A stretch of 64,000 bases of DNA from Chlorokybus atmophyticus (GCA_009103225.1 RHPI01000772.1:289538-353537), one strand, 5' to 3'. Numbered from the stretch's first letter, positions 31,148 to 52,861 are shown. A program made the numbers and translations. The notes: generated by a model not told the origin, from the sequence alone.

Positions 31148-34010
31148 TGAAAACTAGGGACCCATTATTCATCTGCATGGGTATTCACGGCGTCGAATCT
31201 AAAGCACTTGAGGAAGAGCTTGACGCCCCTCCCTCACAGCTACGAACCGGAGCAAGAAGGTTGGCGTATTTGCTGTATGGCCTCCGACAACGTTGAGGAC
31301 AAGTTAGAGCCTCTCGTTCAAGAGCACAAGACACAATTTGCACATTCACTCAAAGACTAGGCAAGTGCACCTTCATGAATTCACTATTGACTTGGACACA
31401 CCTGGGCCCATCTTCCGCAGGAAGCATCCGTTGGCAAAGATTGACGTGGAGCTCATTAAGACCAACTGCAAAAAGCTGCTGGACGCAGGATTCACTCAAG
31501 AAGCAACACCCAGCACACAATATGCAGCAGCAACCGTCATGCGCATGAAGAAGGATGAGCAAGGACAATGGACACAACGGCGCATGTGCGGCGATATCGC
31601 AATCTTCGCAACCACATTGTGCGGGATCGCTACTGCATGTATACACCTGATGAGATTTTTTACATTTGCACCTGTAAGTACTTTTTAATGTTGGATATGC
31701 GCTATGAGTTTCATCAAATCGGCATCCAGGCGGAGGACAAGTGTAAAACCGTTTCTTGGGGCACCCAACATTGTATCAATAAAAGGTTATGCCTTTAGGG
31801 AGAATGCACCTGCCGTCTTCCACCGCATAATGGACAAAATCCTTCATGGGCTAGACAACTCCATGTGTTACATCGATGACATCCACACTGCTAAAGCGAA
31901 CCTGCAGCACATCGAAGAGGTATTGCACAGACCAAAGAAGCACGGGCTAACAGCACACTCTTAGAAATGTACCCTTTTTGCTGACAGGATTCCATACCTC
32001 GGCCACCTTATTCTCCCCAACGGAGCGATGGTGCAGCAGGCAAAAGTGGATGTGTTGCTGAAGGTGCCACTACCCACGGACATCTCGCGGCTGCATGCCT
32101 TCCTTGATCTTGCCAACTACTACCGACGGTTTATGCTCAACTTCTCCAGGTTGGCCAACCCCTCGATGACCTGCTGAACAAGGCCAGCACTTAGCACTGG
32201 GGTGAAGCCGAGCAACAAGCCTTCAAGGCGCTAAAAGGCCACCCGCAGTAGGCCCCCATCCTGGCGCGCTCTGACTACAGTGAGCCCCTCATACTCCACA
32301 CCGACTATAGTCGGCTTGGGCTGGGTGCGGTGCTCTGCCAGAAGAATATAAAGGGCAAGGAACAGGTCACTGACCTGTTCCTTGCCATTTGGCATTGCCT
32401 ACCAGCCAAAGTAATAACGCTGCAGAAGCTAACTACATCATCTATGAAGGGGAGCAGCTTGCAGCTGTTTGGGCCATTCCTGTTCTGTTCTTTCGGCCAT
32501 TCCTTTTCGACTACAAGTTCGAGCAAGTAATTGACCACCAGCCCCTGCAATGGCTTCTCTCTCTCTCTCACAAGCAACAAACTCACTGGCAAGCACGCGT
32601 GTTGGGCCTTGCTGCTGCAGGAATACGAATTTACCAATACCCACAAGGCGGGCATTGTCAACACTGATGCTGATGGCTTGAGTCGCAACCCCAACCCCGA
32701 CACGGTGGATGCCACTGGCGCCCGATACAACGGTGACACCCCGCAAAGACGCCGTGTTGGTCGTAGCAGCTAGCATACCCGCCGAGGCCCGCAACTCAAT
32801 GCTCAGGGCCACCATACCCTCTGCAAGTGAAAGAGACATTTGGATGTATGAGCTCACCTTGCAGCTGGTCAAAACAAGAGCTCTGCTAATTAAGCTGGAC
32901 CACAAAGCTGACCGCGCGCAGCACCATTAAAAGAAAAACACTTGGGACAACGACGCCCTGTGACGCATTATAAATTATGGCCAGCGTAAGGAGGTTCCGC
33001 CACCCAACCGCCGGGCGTCCATCACCTCCAACTTGCATTACCAGCTTGGGCACTTCCGCATGAAGCGCAATGCCCAACATGGTGCATGGTGACTACTGGT
33101 GGGACGGACTTGCACGCAAAGTTGCAAAGGTGTTGAGACAGTGTAAGCCCTGCAATCGCATCCGGGCAAGCTTCTCACATCGCCACCCTCAGCTGCACCC
33201 CTTGCCCATTATGGGCTTGGTCAGCGCTGGAGCATGGACCTTGCAGGCGAGCTACCCGTCATTCGTCGCGGCAACGTATACATACTTGTCGCCATCGAAC
33301 ATTTCAGCAAGTGGGTGGAGATACCTTTACCAGAAAAGACAGTAGCGACGGTGATGCGGGCTTACCTGGAGCATATTCTCACCGAATCTGGTGCATGTGC
33401 AGTGCTGCTTACTAACAACGGCACCGATTTCAAGGGAAGTTCGACATTCTGCGCAACCGCTCACTTATCGATCACCGCCGCACCAGCCGTGATCATCCTC
33501 AGGCGGATGGCCTGGAAGAGAGGATGGTGCAAACAGTCAAGTCAAGAAAGCGCTCCGTTGCTACTGTGTGACCCACCGGCAGGAGAAAAGAAGAGTGGGA
33601 TGATTTTCTGGTTTGGCTCGCGCTTGGGAACCGCTGCACGAGCCAACAGCCTTGCGTAGCTTTAGCCTATGTTTCCTCATGTTCTGGCGGGAACCGCCGC
33701 TGCCCTTTCGCATCCGTCACGCGACACAAGCAATGGAGGACATCATCAACAAACCCACTGACATGATGGAGGTGTCGACAACCCGGGCTACAGTGCTCAC
33801 AGCCTTTGTGCCCATGGCTTTTGCCAACCTCAAGAGTGCGCAACAACGGGACAAGCAGCGCGACACACACGTAGCGGGGGCTATATAACATAGACACGCA
33901 ACGCTTGAGACTATTTTTACCCAAAAAAGCAAACCAAAGACACTTTAGACCCGGCCAACTACGGCACCGTATGCAAGATGGTACAAGTGTGCGCTCAAGG
34001 CACACTGTCA
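31148..34010 (+). pseudogene. Decayed Ty3-like pol: RT, RNase H, integrase
   Basis: RT from about 31365 (FTIDLDTPGPIFRRKHPLAK), a palm region after a shift (RNLRNHIVRDRYCMYTPDEI, LMLDMRYEFHQIGI near 31690-31730) and an intact CYIDDI catalytic box near 31867. Next comes RIPYLGHLILPNGA (about 31988) and LANYYRRFMLNFSRLAN. RNase H: LILHTDYSRLGLGAVLCQ (about 32290-32340), then NYIIYEGEQLAAVWAI. Integrase zinc region: LGHFRMKRNAQ and, after a shift, YWWDGLARKVAKVLRQCKPC (about 33092-33150). The core (SMDLAGELPVIRRGNVYILV; near 33230) has TNNGTDF (about 33411) where TDNGTEF is usual. Dead, with many stops. A different family from the chromovirus. Confidence 0.8.
32354..32386. repeat. 33-bp perfect palindrome in RNase H remnant
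   Basis: 16-bp arms 32354-32369 and 32371-32386 with a single central base. It falls where the RNase H frame breaks, so it may be a fold-back insertion or repair scar. Confidence 0.85.
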
Positions 34011-37000
34011 TTGCGGGACCCCTCTGGTGGCACCGAGATGAACCACGTGCAAAACTGCTTCCCTTGTCACCCCCCGTACGTTAAAGGCCTTAGCAAACCC
34101 CGCCCGCTCGAACGGAAACTGCAATCCATCGGTTGCGCGTCTAATCATCAGCCATAGTTGGAGTGTGACACTTGCCGGAAGTATTGACATGAGGCTTGCA
34201 GTCTCGTGTAACAAGTGTTGTCGCCGACCCCAACATGGCGTCTTGCTCTGTTAGCTCAAGATGGCACTAGCATAGATGCCAAGCTCATCACGAGAACGCC
34301 AATGACCAGGCAGGAAGGAGCTTGGTGAGTGATCACAGCCTCGTACCAAGCTTGAAGGACCACACAGTCCGATTTTCCCTTACCACTCTCTCTCCCTGCA
34401 CTTATCGCCCCATTACCACAAGTAACTCAGCCCTCAGGCTTCTTCACTTATCGCTCCTCAAGCTGTACCGCAGCACCACTCGCTCTGCGCATATATACAC
34501 CACACTGTATGTGTTTCCCTCGCGAGACATGCCCCGCGATTGAGTCTGACCTGCACGACAGCATGACATGCAATCTGCCTATGATGGTCTTAATGTTACT
34601 TTTTATTCATGTTTTATGTAGCCCGTTAAGTACCTTACTTATAAGACTACGGTTACAGATAGAAAGCTATAAACCACCCCTCACGAAGTAAGCGCTCTTT
34701 TACAATTAAACATCTGCCGCATATGCTCACGTGTGAACTACACCCCCCACCCCACCCCGGGACATACATGGTAACCTTGATGCTGTGCATTTGTGGGTGT
34801 TTTCAATTTGGCGGTGCCACGAGAATACTATGATGCCATCGCTGAAATGTCATAGTGCACCTCGCGTGATCCCTCAAGCGAAAGCACACAAAGTAGTGTA
34901 TATCTACATATCGAGGCACAACTTTCTTAGTAACATCATAATAGTTGTACGCGTATAACTATCTGATACCATTTGTTCCCCTTTGACCCCCTAGCCATTC
35001 AGACATAAGTTATGTTTTTAAGCCCTTCGGAGACCTTATTTTTCTATTACGCGTGACGCATTGTGCAGCAACCGATTCCTAGTGCGCATTATCATCATTT
35101 CGTGGTGCATTTTGCTTGCAAAGCAGCGCATAAGGTATGGAGGTAATTGCGCTAGCAGATTGCATGCGCTAATGAGGTCTATAGATCGACTGCCTTGATA
35201 GAGGCTGTGGCCTCACTGTCCCACGAGACAGATTAAACAATTTGCTACAGTGTACACATGATGATCTGTGCTGCAATCTCATGCTGTCACGGCAATACTT
35301 GCATTGCCCAAAGATGGGTGCGCCGCCAAGCACGCACAGACCCGCCTTGAATCTTTTCTACACTCTCATCCTGACCATCACCCACGCACACACGTTGCGA
35401 ACTCACCGCAAGTGATGAGCCCGGTGTGCGCACCCACATGCACTAACACATCAACATATCCACAGCGCCACGCAGCCACGTCCACACCCGCCGCCATCAG
35501 CGTCGCGTTCGCCTCAAGCGTTTGGGTCCTGATGGTTTTGACACTCAGCTCAGCATGACCACCACCGCTGCAGCACCGCGCTCCATCATCATTAATGTTT
35601 GCGTCTGCTGCAGCGCACATGCAACGCGCTACTTGGAGACCCGCAGTTGGCTGTCCACGCGCACGTGCGCCTCACACACAACCGTAACATGTGGTCGGAA
35701 TTTCTCCCTGAGCTAGCCATGCGTCTCCATCATTAGGACATAACTTCTGTCGGCCTGCGAGCAATCCTTAGTTATGTAATTGGTGATTGTGCGGTGTGTA
35801 TGTGTGATAGATTTGCCTGTAAAGTTGGTGTGGAGGAGAGCCACGGCGTCTGGAGGGCTTCATCCGCATATGCCGTCAGCGAGTGGCATGCGCCTTGCAG
35901 CGGGCACATGCGATGGCGATCTTGGAGCGTGGAGCGGCAGTACCGGGGAGGGGTCATGTGGCGCAAGGCCCTCCAACAACCGAGGCGGACGCAGCGCTCT
36001 CATAGCATCGTAAGGTGTGGGTGTGTGTCTAGGGTTGTGTGATGTGTGCGGTTAGGCATGGTGCAACAATGACAGCCAACACTGACATGTCAATCATAAT
36101 TGAGGTTTGTTAGAGTTGGTATGCTAACTGTGTACAAGATAAGTCAAGTGTAATCGTGCATGCAATTGTACACGCACTACCATGCGACATGAACACTATT
36201 AACTACCGCATTGCAACTACTACACACTTCGACCTGTCATCATCGGCCTAAAACCTACTGCACTACCACGTGTTGCACTGGTTGTGTGTCCACGAAAGCA
36301 CGTCATAAATCATGTACACAACTGCCACTAGCCCTTCCCCGCTGGGCATGCATGCACTTGTACACGTTTGTTAACCTGCCCACAAGGCTTGTGTGGTGCA
36401 GGGATCATAGTCTCTGTTGTGCTTGTAGCAGTACCACGTTACGATTGTTAAGTGCTTCTCAGCAACCGTATTGTTGTTGTGGAGCATATAAACTTGTGTC
36501 ACTTGGGTTATGCACCTCGAGTATGCCTTTGTTGTAAGCAACCATCAAAGAAGGTTTTGCTCAAGCATTGTCACTTGCCGCATAATCATGCAGAATGGTG
36601 AAACTGCGACATTCGAAATTCTTCTTGTATAAAGCATTGGGACTGCCCAATTTACAGTTCTAATCGCTCATCATGTGCAAAGTTTGCATTTCAAGGCCCT
36701 TAGTATCATGTCCTCACCACCAGTAGAGTATGATGTTTGCTTTGCTGCAGCGCATGGGGCCTACATGCATCTGCATCCGGCCCGCTTTCGGCTGGAGCTT
36801 GCTTCCCAAGCAGCTCTTATGCGAGTTATGCATGTGATCCGGAAGAAGACTCATAACTTGTACTGTGACTCACTTACAAACATAGCAACAGACAAGCCGC
36901 TTGCTCGTTCGACATTTGTGGGTTGCACTTGAACTGCAGATATTTCTTGCCAACTTACTACGGGGCTACGCACAATAGGTATAGATGCCTTAACTATGTC

Positions 37001-37108
37001 TAAACAGTGAGCACATGCATACGTTTCTACAGCACTGCTGCACTAGTGAATCGACCTTGCCAACATGTGAACTCAATTGGCAGCATGCGTACTAATATCA
37101 ATTGGATG
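34011..37108. other. Gene-poor stretch
   Basis: 34.0-34.7 kb probably includes the 3' end or LTR of the older retroelement (a TATATACA-type motif near 34492), but no matching LTR was found. A possible minus-strand exon at about 35607-35412 ends at a strong GTGAGT donor, and an open GC-rich plus-strand stretch lies at 35780-36013. Neither is recognised, and no gene model could be built. 36.0-37.1 kb shows nothing. Confidence 0.4.
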
Positions 37109-45188
<8,080 letters not shown>

Positions 45189-46937
45189 TGCCCTGGCTGC
45201 CTGTCAGCCTCGCACCGGCCGCCTCACCACCAGCAGGCTGCAATGCGCAGCAAGCAACAACCAACACACTTCAACAAGCATCCAATCTGCCGGTAAACAA
45301 CTTCACAGCGCTGCAAGCAGGCTACACTCACTAACAGCCTAACCAGGCCAGGCCAAGCGAGGCCAGGGGCGCGCACCTATGACAGCCGGCGGCCAAGCAA
45401 GCAGGCGTCCCAGCTCCACTGCGCCATTTTAAGCGCCCATCCCGCCACACGCACGCTTTGTCGCCTGACTGTAACCCTGCCCCGGCCCCTAGCGCCGCCC
45501 CCGCCTCCCCCCGCCGCCCGACCACCGCAGCAACCAGGCCGTCGCCTGGTCAGCAGCTAATTCGGGCCGGAGCAATGAGACAGACCGCTGGTATCGCGCC
45601 TGGCCCGCCATACGCCTGCGAGATACCGCGGCAGTAACTTCGCCTGTCGCGCTATGCACGCAAAGACAGGGTGGGGCTGTTGCTTTTCTTGGCGCGAAAA
45701 CCTTCGGCATGCATTACGGACCGTAATGCAGGGTAGATCTGCGACTGTCGCATCTGGAAGCATGTTTCCTTCATAACTAACTTGACGTGCTTAATGGCAC
45801 TGCTTGTTGACCTCATGTGTCATCATGGATACTCGTATAGCCTGAAATTACTTAATTGATAAGTAACACTATTACACGCATACGCATATATCATGCAATT
45901 GATTGTATATGACCTATTGCACATATCAGTCAACGTCGGGATCAACAATAACGACGACATTTATTTTTGTATTACATGTAGAAATGTGAAGTACATATCC
46001 ATCTATGGCCTTGTAACATGAAATACTAATGTTAATGCAATTATATACGCACATATCATGTAAAATATTGCATGTGCCTTGATTGCACACGTGCAATGAC
46101 GCGCATTAGTTCAAATTCTATAATTTATTGTTGCATGGTGTAAATTGCATCCGTTTTAACCTCGTGAAAAATTACATCGTTGCAAGCACCATGCATGGTT
46201 CTTGCAACGATGTAACATGCACGATGTATACAGGTGACAAGTAGGTATATAGCTTGGTTGATTGACAATGTGCAGTGGTTGAAGCGTGTAAAATTTCACA
46301 CGAACTTTTCTTCGCCAAGTTGACAAAATGAAAAGGCTGTAGCTTGTTTACCTTGGTAGGCCGAAGGCGTTGCCAAGTTGCAACGGTGATGCGAGTCACG
46401 ACCAAAATTCTTTCGCAATTGACATTTTCTTCTTCAACTGGTGACTTGACAGAGGTCCCAGCATGGCGCCATGCAACCCCGACCCCGCTTAGCTTATTAG
46501 TGGCCCAAGCTTGGGTCTCTTACACGTGTAATACGGTAAGCTGAGCGCGCAAGCATTCTGAACGTGACAGCCACTGGCAGCTGAACGGCGGCAAGATCAC
46601 TTCTTCACCATCGGCTGCTTGAGGTTCAGTTAGACAGTCCTGCCTTACCGTCCGAGGCGAGCAGCCATGTGCTGCGACTTAGCTTCTCTGCAGCGGTGTT
46701 TCTCTGTGTGAGCTTGCAGCTTGCATGGGTGTGAACTGCTCCGCTTCGTCTGTTGGAACCTGCGGCCGGTGCAGCAACCACTTGAGCTGCCAGCTGGCCT
46801 GGCTCCGTCGAAACGTTGTTTTACAGTTGGCTGTCAGCGTTCATTGCGGTCGACTTTCAGCTGTTTACTACAAAACGGCTTGCCTCGCTTGTAGACCATG
46901 GTGTTCCGTTGCTGAGCAGCCACTCAAGCCGCTAGTG
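45189..46937. promoter_or_regulatory. Divergent intergenic region between KCBP and the plus-strand gene
   Basis: GC-rich for about 550 bp upstream of the KCBP ATG (5' UTR and promoter), then AT-rich from 45.8 to 46.3 kb. Holds a 44-bp near-perfect palindrome at 46172-46215. No TATA box could be assigned with confidence to either gene. Confidence 0.5.
46172..46215. repeat. 44-bp near-perfect palindrome
   Basis: Arms 46172-46193 and 46194-46215, 22 bp each, reverse complements except at one position (46187/46200). Core ACCATGCATGGT. Lies in the divergent intergenic region. Confidence 0.9.
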
Positions 46938-49900
46938 ATGGCCGTGGAAGTGCAGCACACAGCGGTTACTGCTAGCCAGGTGCAGAACATCCGGAAGGAA
47001 GCCGCCGAGCAAGTGCAGGTAATCTAAGCTGTCAAATTGGCTGATGCCAGCCGCGACGTTGGAGTGACATTATGTACCAGTCACACCATTGAACGTCCAC
47101 ACAATCGTTGCATGGTGACGAACTAGGACCACAAAGTTTCCTTGCGTTGTGAACATGCATGCCTCATGGCACTGAGTCAGCCAGTAAAATTTCTCCGCAT
47201 GCATTGCGTGTTGGATCTTGCCTGGACCAAGTGCTTGCCAACAGTGTTGTTTTTGGGAAGTAGCCAAGGCATAGTTTCTCTGCGCCGCTTCACTGGTGCC
47301 TGCAGCTGTCACTGACAGCTAGTGAGCAGCTGCCAAGGCGCAGCTGCAGAGTTTAGTCAATGCATGCTCAACCACCAGAAGAGACGGAACTTGTTGCTGA
47401 CAGGATGCATCCTCCAAGTTGGCAGAAGCCATGTCGCAGGAGTTCCAGCTGTAAGCATGCAAAGACCATGTTTTGCTAATCAGGCACAGTTTTAGTGGCT
47501 TGCGACCACCAACTTTACACCATGCCGCATTGCATTTATCAGTATGCAGGACTTGGTGTGGACAGCGCCACACAGGGACCCTTTCCCGACAGCATCCAAA
47601 GGGTAGGGCTTCAGAGTCTCTCACTGAACGGTGTCGTGCTCGCAACCGGCCGCGTTTGCAGTAGATGCTCTGCCATGCCCTTTCTCTGGTGATGCATACA
47701 CTGCATCGTCAGAGAGGTAACCGCCTACTTCGTCTCCCAGGATCATGGCACATGTGGAGGCAACGACAAAGAGGCTGCATGAAATGTCACAGGCGGCTGA
47801 TCGCACAGGTACTCAATGGATTGCCCACATGTTCTTGAGGTACCATGCTGCATTGTCTGGAAACAACGAACCGCAGACGGGCTCAGTGAGAGACTGTGCT
47901 TGACAGGTGACTACGTCGCCCTGCTCCAGACCTGCATGTCTATCCAGGAGCTGTGCACTGTTGTGCTGCCTTTGCTGTACAAAATGCGCAGCGATTTAGC
48001 AACTAAGCTGCGCCTGCACTTCAGCCAGCAAGGTCTGTGCCATTGTCGGGCATGATTGATTTTATCCTCTGCACAGCATCCCACCACGCTGACTGACTGT
48101 TTGACGAATGCAGCAACTGCTGAACGCATGGAGCAACGCATGGATGCTGCATTGACCACCAGCCTCGTCAAACTCTGGTACCTACGCAGCACCAGCAATG
48201 TTGCGGTGTCACGAACTGTTGGCACCATACGATGTTTAAGACATAGTCTAGCCTTGACATACCAAGCAGTTTACCAATCAATATTCACTTGCCCAAAACG
48301 CACCCAAGAAAGTTTATGCACTGCGTTGATCTGCAGGCACTCTCCTGGTGCGGCACAAGCCATGAATACCTTACAAGCACTTCAGCGCATTGCAGATGAA
48401 GTTCTGCAAGCCCATGCGGCCGGGTGCGAGCTGGAGATGGACAGCAGCGTGCGTCCCCTGTTGCCAGGCAGCAGTGCTTCCGCTGGCCTCTCATCATCGT
48501 CTGCACGTACAGCGTCGGCAGAATGGGAAGCACCACCGCCGGTGGAGATGAAGCTACTGCTAACTCAGCAGAGCCGCACTGTTGCACGCACCGCCAAGGT
48601 TCATCCTGAGGACTTCAGCCCGGCGCAGAGGTTTGTTGCTTAAAGCCTTGCATTTTATGCGACTTCATCAATTAGTCATGCAACTCTGTGTACGATAACT
48701 CATTGAATCTGCTTCACTGCAAAGTTTGTCCACCAATGCGGAGACGGCGAGTGATGGGGATCTGCATGCTCCTGAGCCATCTGGGACACCATGCCAGGGT
48801 GGCAAAGGTACAGTATGCAACATCACAAACACTCAATAGTACGTTCACCAGGTACGTGACATCGACTGGTATTTGCCTTCTTAGTGTCGATGCCTGGATG
48901 CAGTTGCTTCACCCTGCGCCAGTCTCTCAAGTATGGAGTCCCGGGAGTCCCCATTCATGCACGCCATCGTCCAATGCACACAAGCCATGCTTGCAATTAC
49001 AGGTGAGCAGCTCTAGTGGTTTCCTATTCCCACCGCTTTCTGGATTCTATTCTTTCAAGTACATAAGCATTCCATTGCACCATTCTAGTTGCAAGTGCTG
49101 AAGATGCTGCATCATGTGTTCTGGTCAAGAACACGTGGCTAGAGTGTTCTGTGAGAGACATTGCGTGTCTGTTAGTACCAAACGCACATATGAGCGTGCA
49201 TGCTGCCGCGATGTTCACGTATGCCTTTGATATTGCTAAGCAGGTGTGGACAGTACGCGCAAAGCTCATACGCCACAAGACGCATTTGGGTTTCTGTCAA
49301 GCGAACCGGCCTGCCTACATGTACCCGCTGCTTGTCACAGGGAACTGTTTGCCACGAAATCTGAGAACTTGGCTGAAAGCCCGTCAGCAGAACGCTCTGT
49401 CTTGCTGCGCACGCAGACGGTGTTTGGCTCTCAGCCAGTATCCACTGCCGCCCTTGCACCTATTGCACCACTACAGAAACAGGTCGCTCAAGACTCCTGC
49501 TCGCAGTCACATGGTGGCGGCGCTACAGAGTCAACACCTTCATATCAAGCTGGCCATGGGAGCACACCTGCGCCCTTGTCACCGCCAAGGGAGACCACCA
49601 CCGCTGCATGCGCTGACCTGGTCGGCGGTGGTGGCACAGCAGACCCAACAGCTGTACCCTCTGCGCCAATCGCAGTTCAGCCCGAGCCTCACAACATGAT
49701 TGTCCCGGTGCCAACCCCAAGCCTACAGCACTGCAACGACGATGCGCCCTCATGCGCTGTGCCAGAAGTCTCGGCACAGCAGATGTCAGGAAGCCGCGTG
49801 GCACTTGCAGAGCTATGTGTGGCTGAGTCGCCGTCTTCTGAGCAAATCCAGCTGCTCAGCCCTGTCTGCTCACAGCACACCACTACAACCTCAGTCCGAC

Positions 49901-52025
49901 GCTGCCTCAGCCTGCAGCGCCGACATCATGCGCCATCGCACATGGCATGCAGAGAACACATCACCATGATGGCAGCCGACGAGGCAAGTGAAAAGCTGTG
50001 TCCAATGGCAGCAGAACACCTCGGAGGTGATGGCGGGACTGTTCCTGTTGAAGCTCGTTTGAGTACAGCAGCGCCCGCGCAAGAGGACGTTGTAGGACGG
50101 CCTGCTGCATGCGATCCTTCACTGCCAGGCACCGATGCGGCACTTGGATCAACGGTCACTGGAACACAGCAATTGCCGGGCCAGCACAGGGAGAGCGCTG
50201 AACGGGAGGCTCCTGCAAACAGCAATGGTGGGAACCTCAGCGTTCAGGACAAGGGTCCGACTGGCCAGGGCCTCCAAGGCGCTGCACCGTCTTCTGGTAT
50301 GGACTAGCTCGAATTCGGCCTGATATGGTGTCGCATTTGTTGGTATTACTGTTTATGCGGTGTCAATTTGACCAAGTCAGCCACGGCACGCCTGCTGGTT
50401 GTGTCGTGCAGGCACACGTGGCGAGAGTGCAAGTCTCTTTGCCAAGCAGCATGACCGCGCCCAAGTCAAGGTTGAAGAAGTGGAGTTGGTTGACATGCGT
50501 CAACCAACACTATATGCCCCTTACACAGCCACCCCAAGCTGTGCCAGACCCTTTACCAAAGCGCCTCCTCCAATCGCAACCAGCGCTGCACAGTCTCTGA
50601 GGAGAGACGGCTTTGAACAGTTTAACGCAAAGTGTAGTAGCCAGATAGTCCCTGTGGAGATAGAGCTCACAGAGTTGCACCACAGCGCAAAGCCCGGTCA
50701 AGATTCTCGTGAGTGCTTGTCATTGCATCCGCGCACCTTGGCAGCATGCTTGCTGAAAGCAGTCCACTGACTGTACCAATGTGCTTTGTTGCAGACCCCA
50801 CGGCAACTCTAACACACGAGACGCTGCGTACAAGAGTGGTTGAGTCCACAGAACGGGCGTCGACATCAACGCAAGAGCGCACCGAGGAGGTCGAGATGGC
50901 AGTCATTCAGCCCTCTTGGCGGTGCGTTACTTCGCAGGTGGAAGTGGAGTTGGCAGTCCGAAACAGACTCTGCTTGCATCCGGAGCCACACTGGCTGGTG
51001 ACCTTCAGCATCAGCAACTTGACCTCAAGGCCTGTTCAAGTCGATGGCCTTACTGTCAAGCTGGAGGTACTTATTGTTGGGTTCACATACACCTCGCTAC
51101 GTACTTGGCCCCTGTGTATGCAGTGTGCATGCAAGATGTTCATTCTTGATTGCGAGTGAGTAGTGACATCTAAACGTTGGAAGTTAGTCAAGTACATGCA
51201 ATGCTAGTGTGCATTTGCTGCTTGTGGTTGCGTGTAACAGTGTATCGCTCTTTGCAGACTGAAGGAGAACCGAAAGTTGTGCAGTGGGGGCCAGGCCAGA
51301 TGGTTCTCATGGGCGATGCTCCCTCCTTTGTGTGCTACGCCATCAAGGCACCTTCTACAACGCGTGGCCCACCTCAACCGTGCTATCAATGGCACTATCA
51401 GTATGTTATTGTGCTTTTCCGCTGACTGTGGTGGCAACTGCCATTGTGGTCATGTTTCAATGTACTCGCTGGCATCTGCAGGCAATTGAATGCTTCCGTT
51501 AACCATCTTGCTCTAGAACCACCGTCCCCAACTCACACAACGCAACAGGTGCACCCGATGCAGCTAACATATGCGCTTCATTGTTGGTTCGTACGTGCGT
51601 ACCGCAAGTTCTATTGGACGTTTCACATGAATCAAAAGTGTCATTGCATGATGTGGTGCTACTGATGGTGAAGCTCAACAATTGCTGAACTGCCAAGATG
51701 CATGTGCAGATGCAGGCTGACTGCTGTGCACGGCATGTGTGTATGGCAACAGGAACAACAGTTGCCACAGCAGAACGAGGCTGACAACACTTCGCATGCC
51801 ATCTCTTCGCCACGCAGCTCGGGATCATCAGGGAAGCGGCGCCGTACAGAAAGCTTTTCCAATGGCAAGCACCTTCAAAGTGACGACTTACCAGTCCCTG
51901 CAAACAGCACAGAAGGAAACGTCCATGTACTAAACGTCCAAGCCGGCAGCCACACCCACACCAGGTCCTGGTCCACATACCTCAGCGGCCTGCTTGCACG
52001 CACATCCAAGAAGACCCGACAGTAG
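46938..52025 (+). CDS. Unrecognised multi-exon gene, probable nuclear protein
   Basis: Function not recognised. The most 5' plausible start is ATG 46938 (MAVEVQHTAVTASQVQNIRK), helical, ending at a GTAATC donor. Exons near 47404-47451 and 47742-47808 join in phase (KLAEAMSQEFQL, then IMAHVEATTKRLHEMSQAAD). Further exons: about 47910-48030, 48112-48177, 48336-48632, 48735-48808, 48887-49002, 49090-49242, then one long low-complexity exon 49243-50299. Exons 50411-50708, 50795-51066 (beta-rich, HWLVTFSISNLTSRPVQVDG), 51258-51401 and 51481-51548 link in phase. The final exon (about 51772-52025) has a basic GKRRRTES motif, a likely nuclear signal, and ends at TAG. The 47.0-47.7 kb part is uncertain, and two genes rather than one are possible. 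Confidence 0.5.
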
Positions 52026-52861
52026 AGTCTACAAACATAGGTCTGTCATCAGGCCGCATGATGTCGCTGGGAATATGGGTGAATAGCAAGGCCATGTGCA
52101 CACTGCTGCGAGATTGTACTACGCTTTTTTAACGATTCTGTGATAGCAGCACTGACCAACTGCTGGTGCCTTCAACACAAACCGCACTGTAGCAAGCTAG
52201 TCAATTGCTGCAGCGTGCAACTCTACCCAACATCATCGAGCTGCCATTCTAAACACTCAGTCCTCAGGTATTGTCTTGTTTTCCAGTCTCGTGAACAACC
52301 TGCCAGAAACCATTATGAATGTACTGTGAAGATGTGCGTTTGTCATGAAAGCTGTGCATGCCTGCGCTGAGTGTTGGCAAGTCGTGCCCACAGCTTGCAC
52401 ACTGGTCAAGCGGACATTGCCACAACTGTACATGGGTCAAGCTCTCATGACCACGGAAAGAGAAAAGCAATTAAGCTTGGACAAGGACGACACTACAGGC
52501 CATGCACATTGAACAAGAAGTGCAATGCCACCATTTGGTATAGAAGTCCACATGACTGCCCAGGGCACAGAGTTAGCAGCCTGCAGCCTGCAGCACATAT
52601 CAGGTCCAATGGCAGTATGCAGTGTTTATTGTTGCTTGCAATGTACTATAGATGCATGGGACATTGCTGCCACCTTCAGATAACTGTACACAGGCAAATT
52701 GAAAGGTATAATCTGATTTTTGGGGTTGTATGCACATAGGTGTGTCACTACAGTATCCACAGCATCCATGCCCCTGCCGTGTGTAAACCCGTATATGTGT
52801 TTACCTGCCTTAAATGCACGTATCAACCCAATTGATCTGCTGCTCCTGGCAAAACGCAACA
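52026..52861. other. Convergent intergenic region
   Basis: Between the 3' ends of the unknown plus-strand gene and the mTERF gene. Several short open stretches, none with recognisable features. Presumably both 3' UTRs. Confidence 0.6.

Noticed and set aside
30491-31296. Open frames spanning the second gap
   Set aside because: Almost entirely N and G homopolymer.
35780-36042. Possible plus-strand exon
   Set aside because: Trp/Cys/Arg-rich composition in one frame and low complexity in another, with no convincing splice partners.
47473-47692. Possible zinc-binding exon (ends CSRCSAMPF) resembling a Mediator subunit tail
   Set aside because: Only two Cys are visible, it does not join neighbours in phase, and the resemblance is too weak to name a family.
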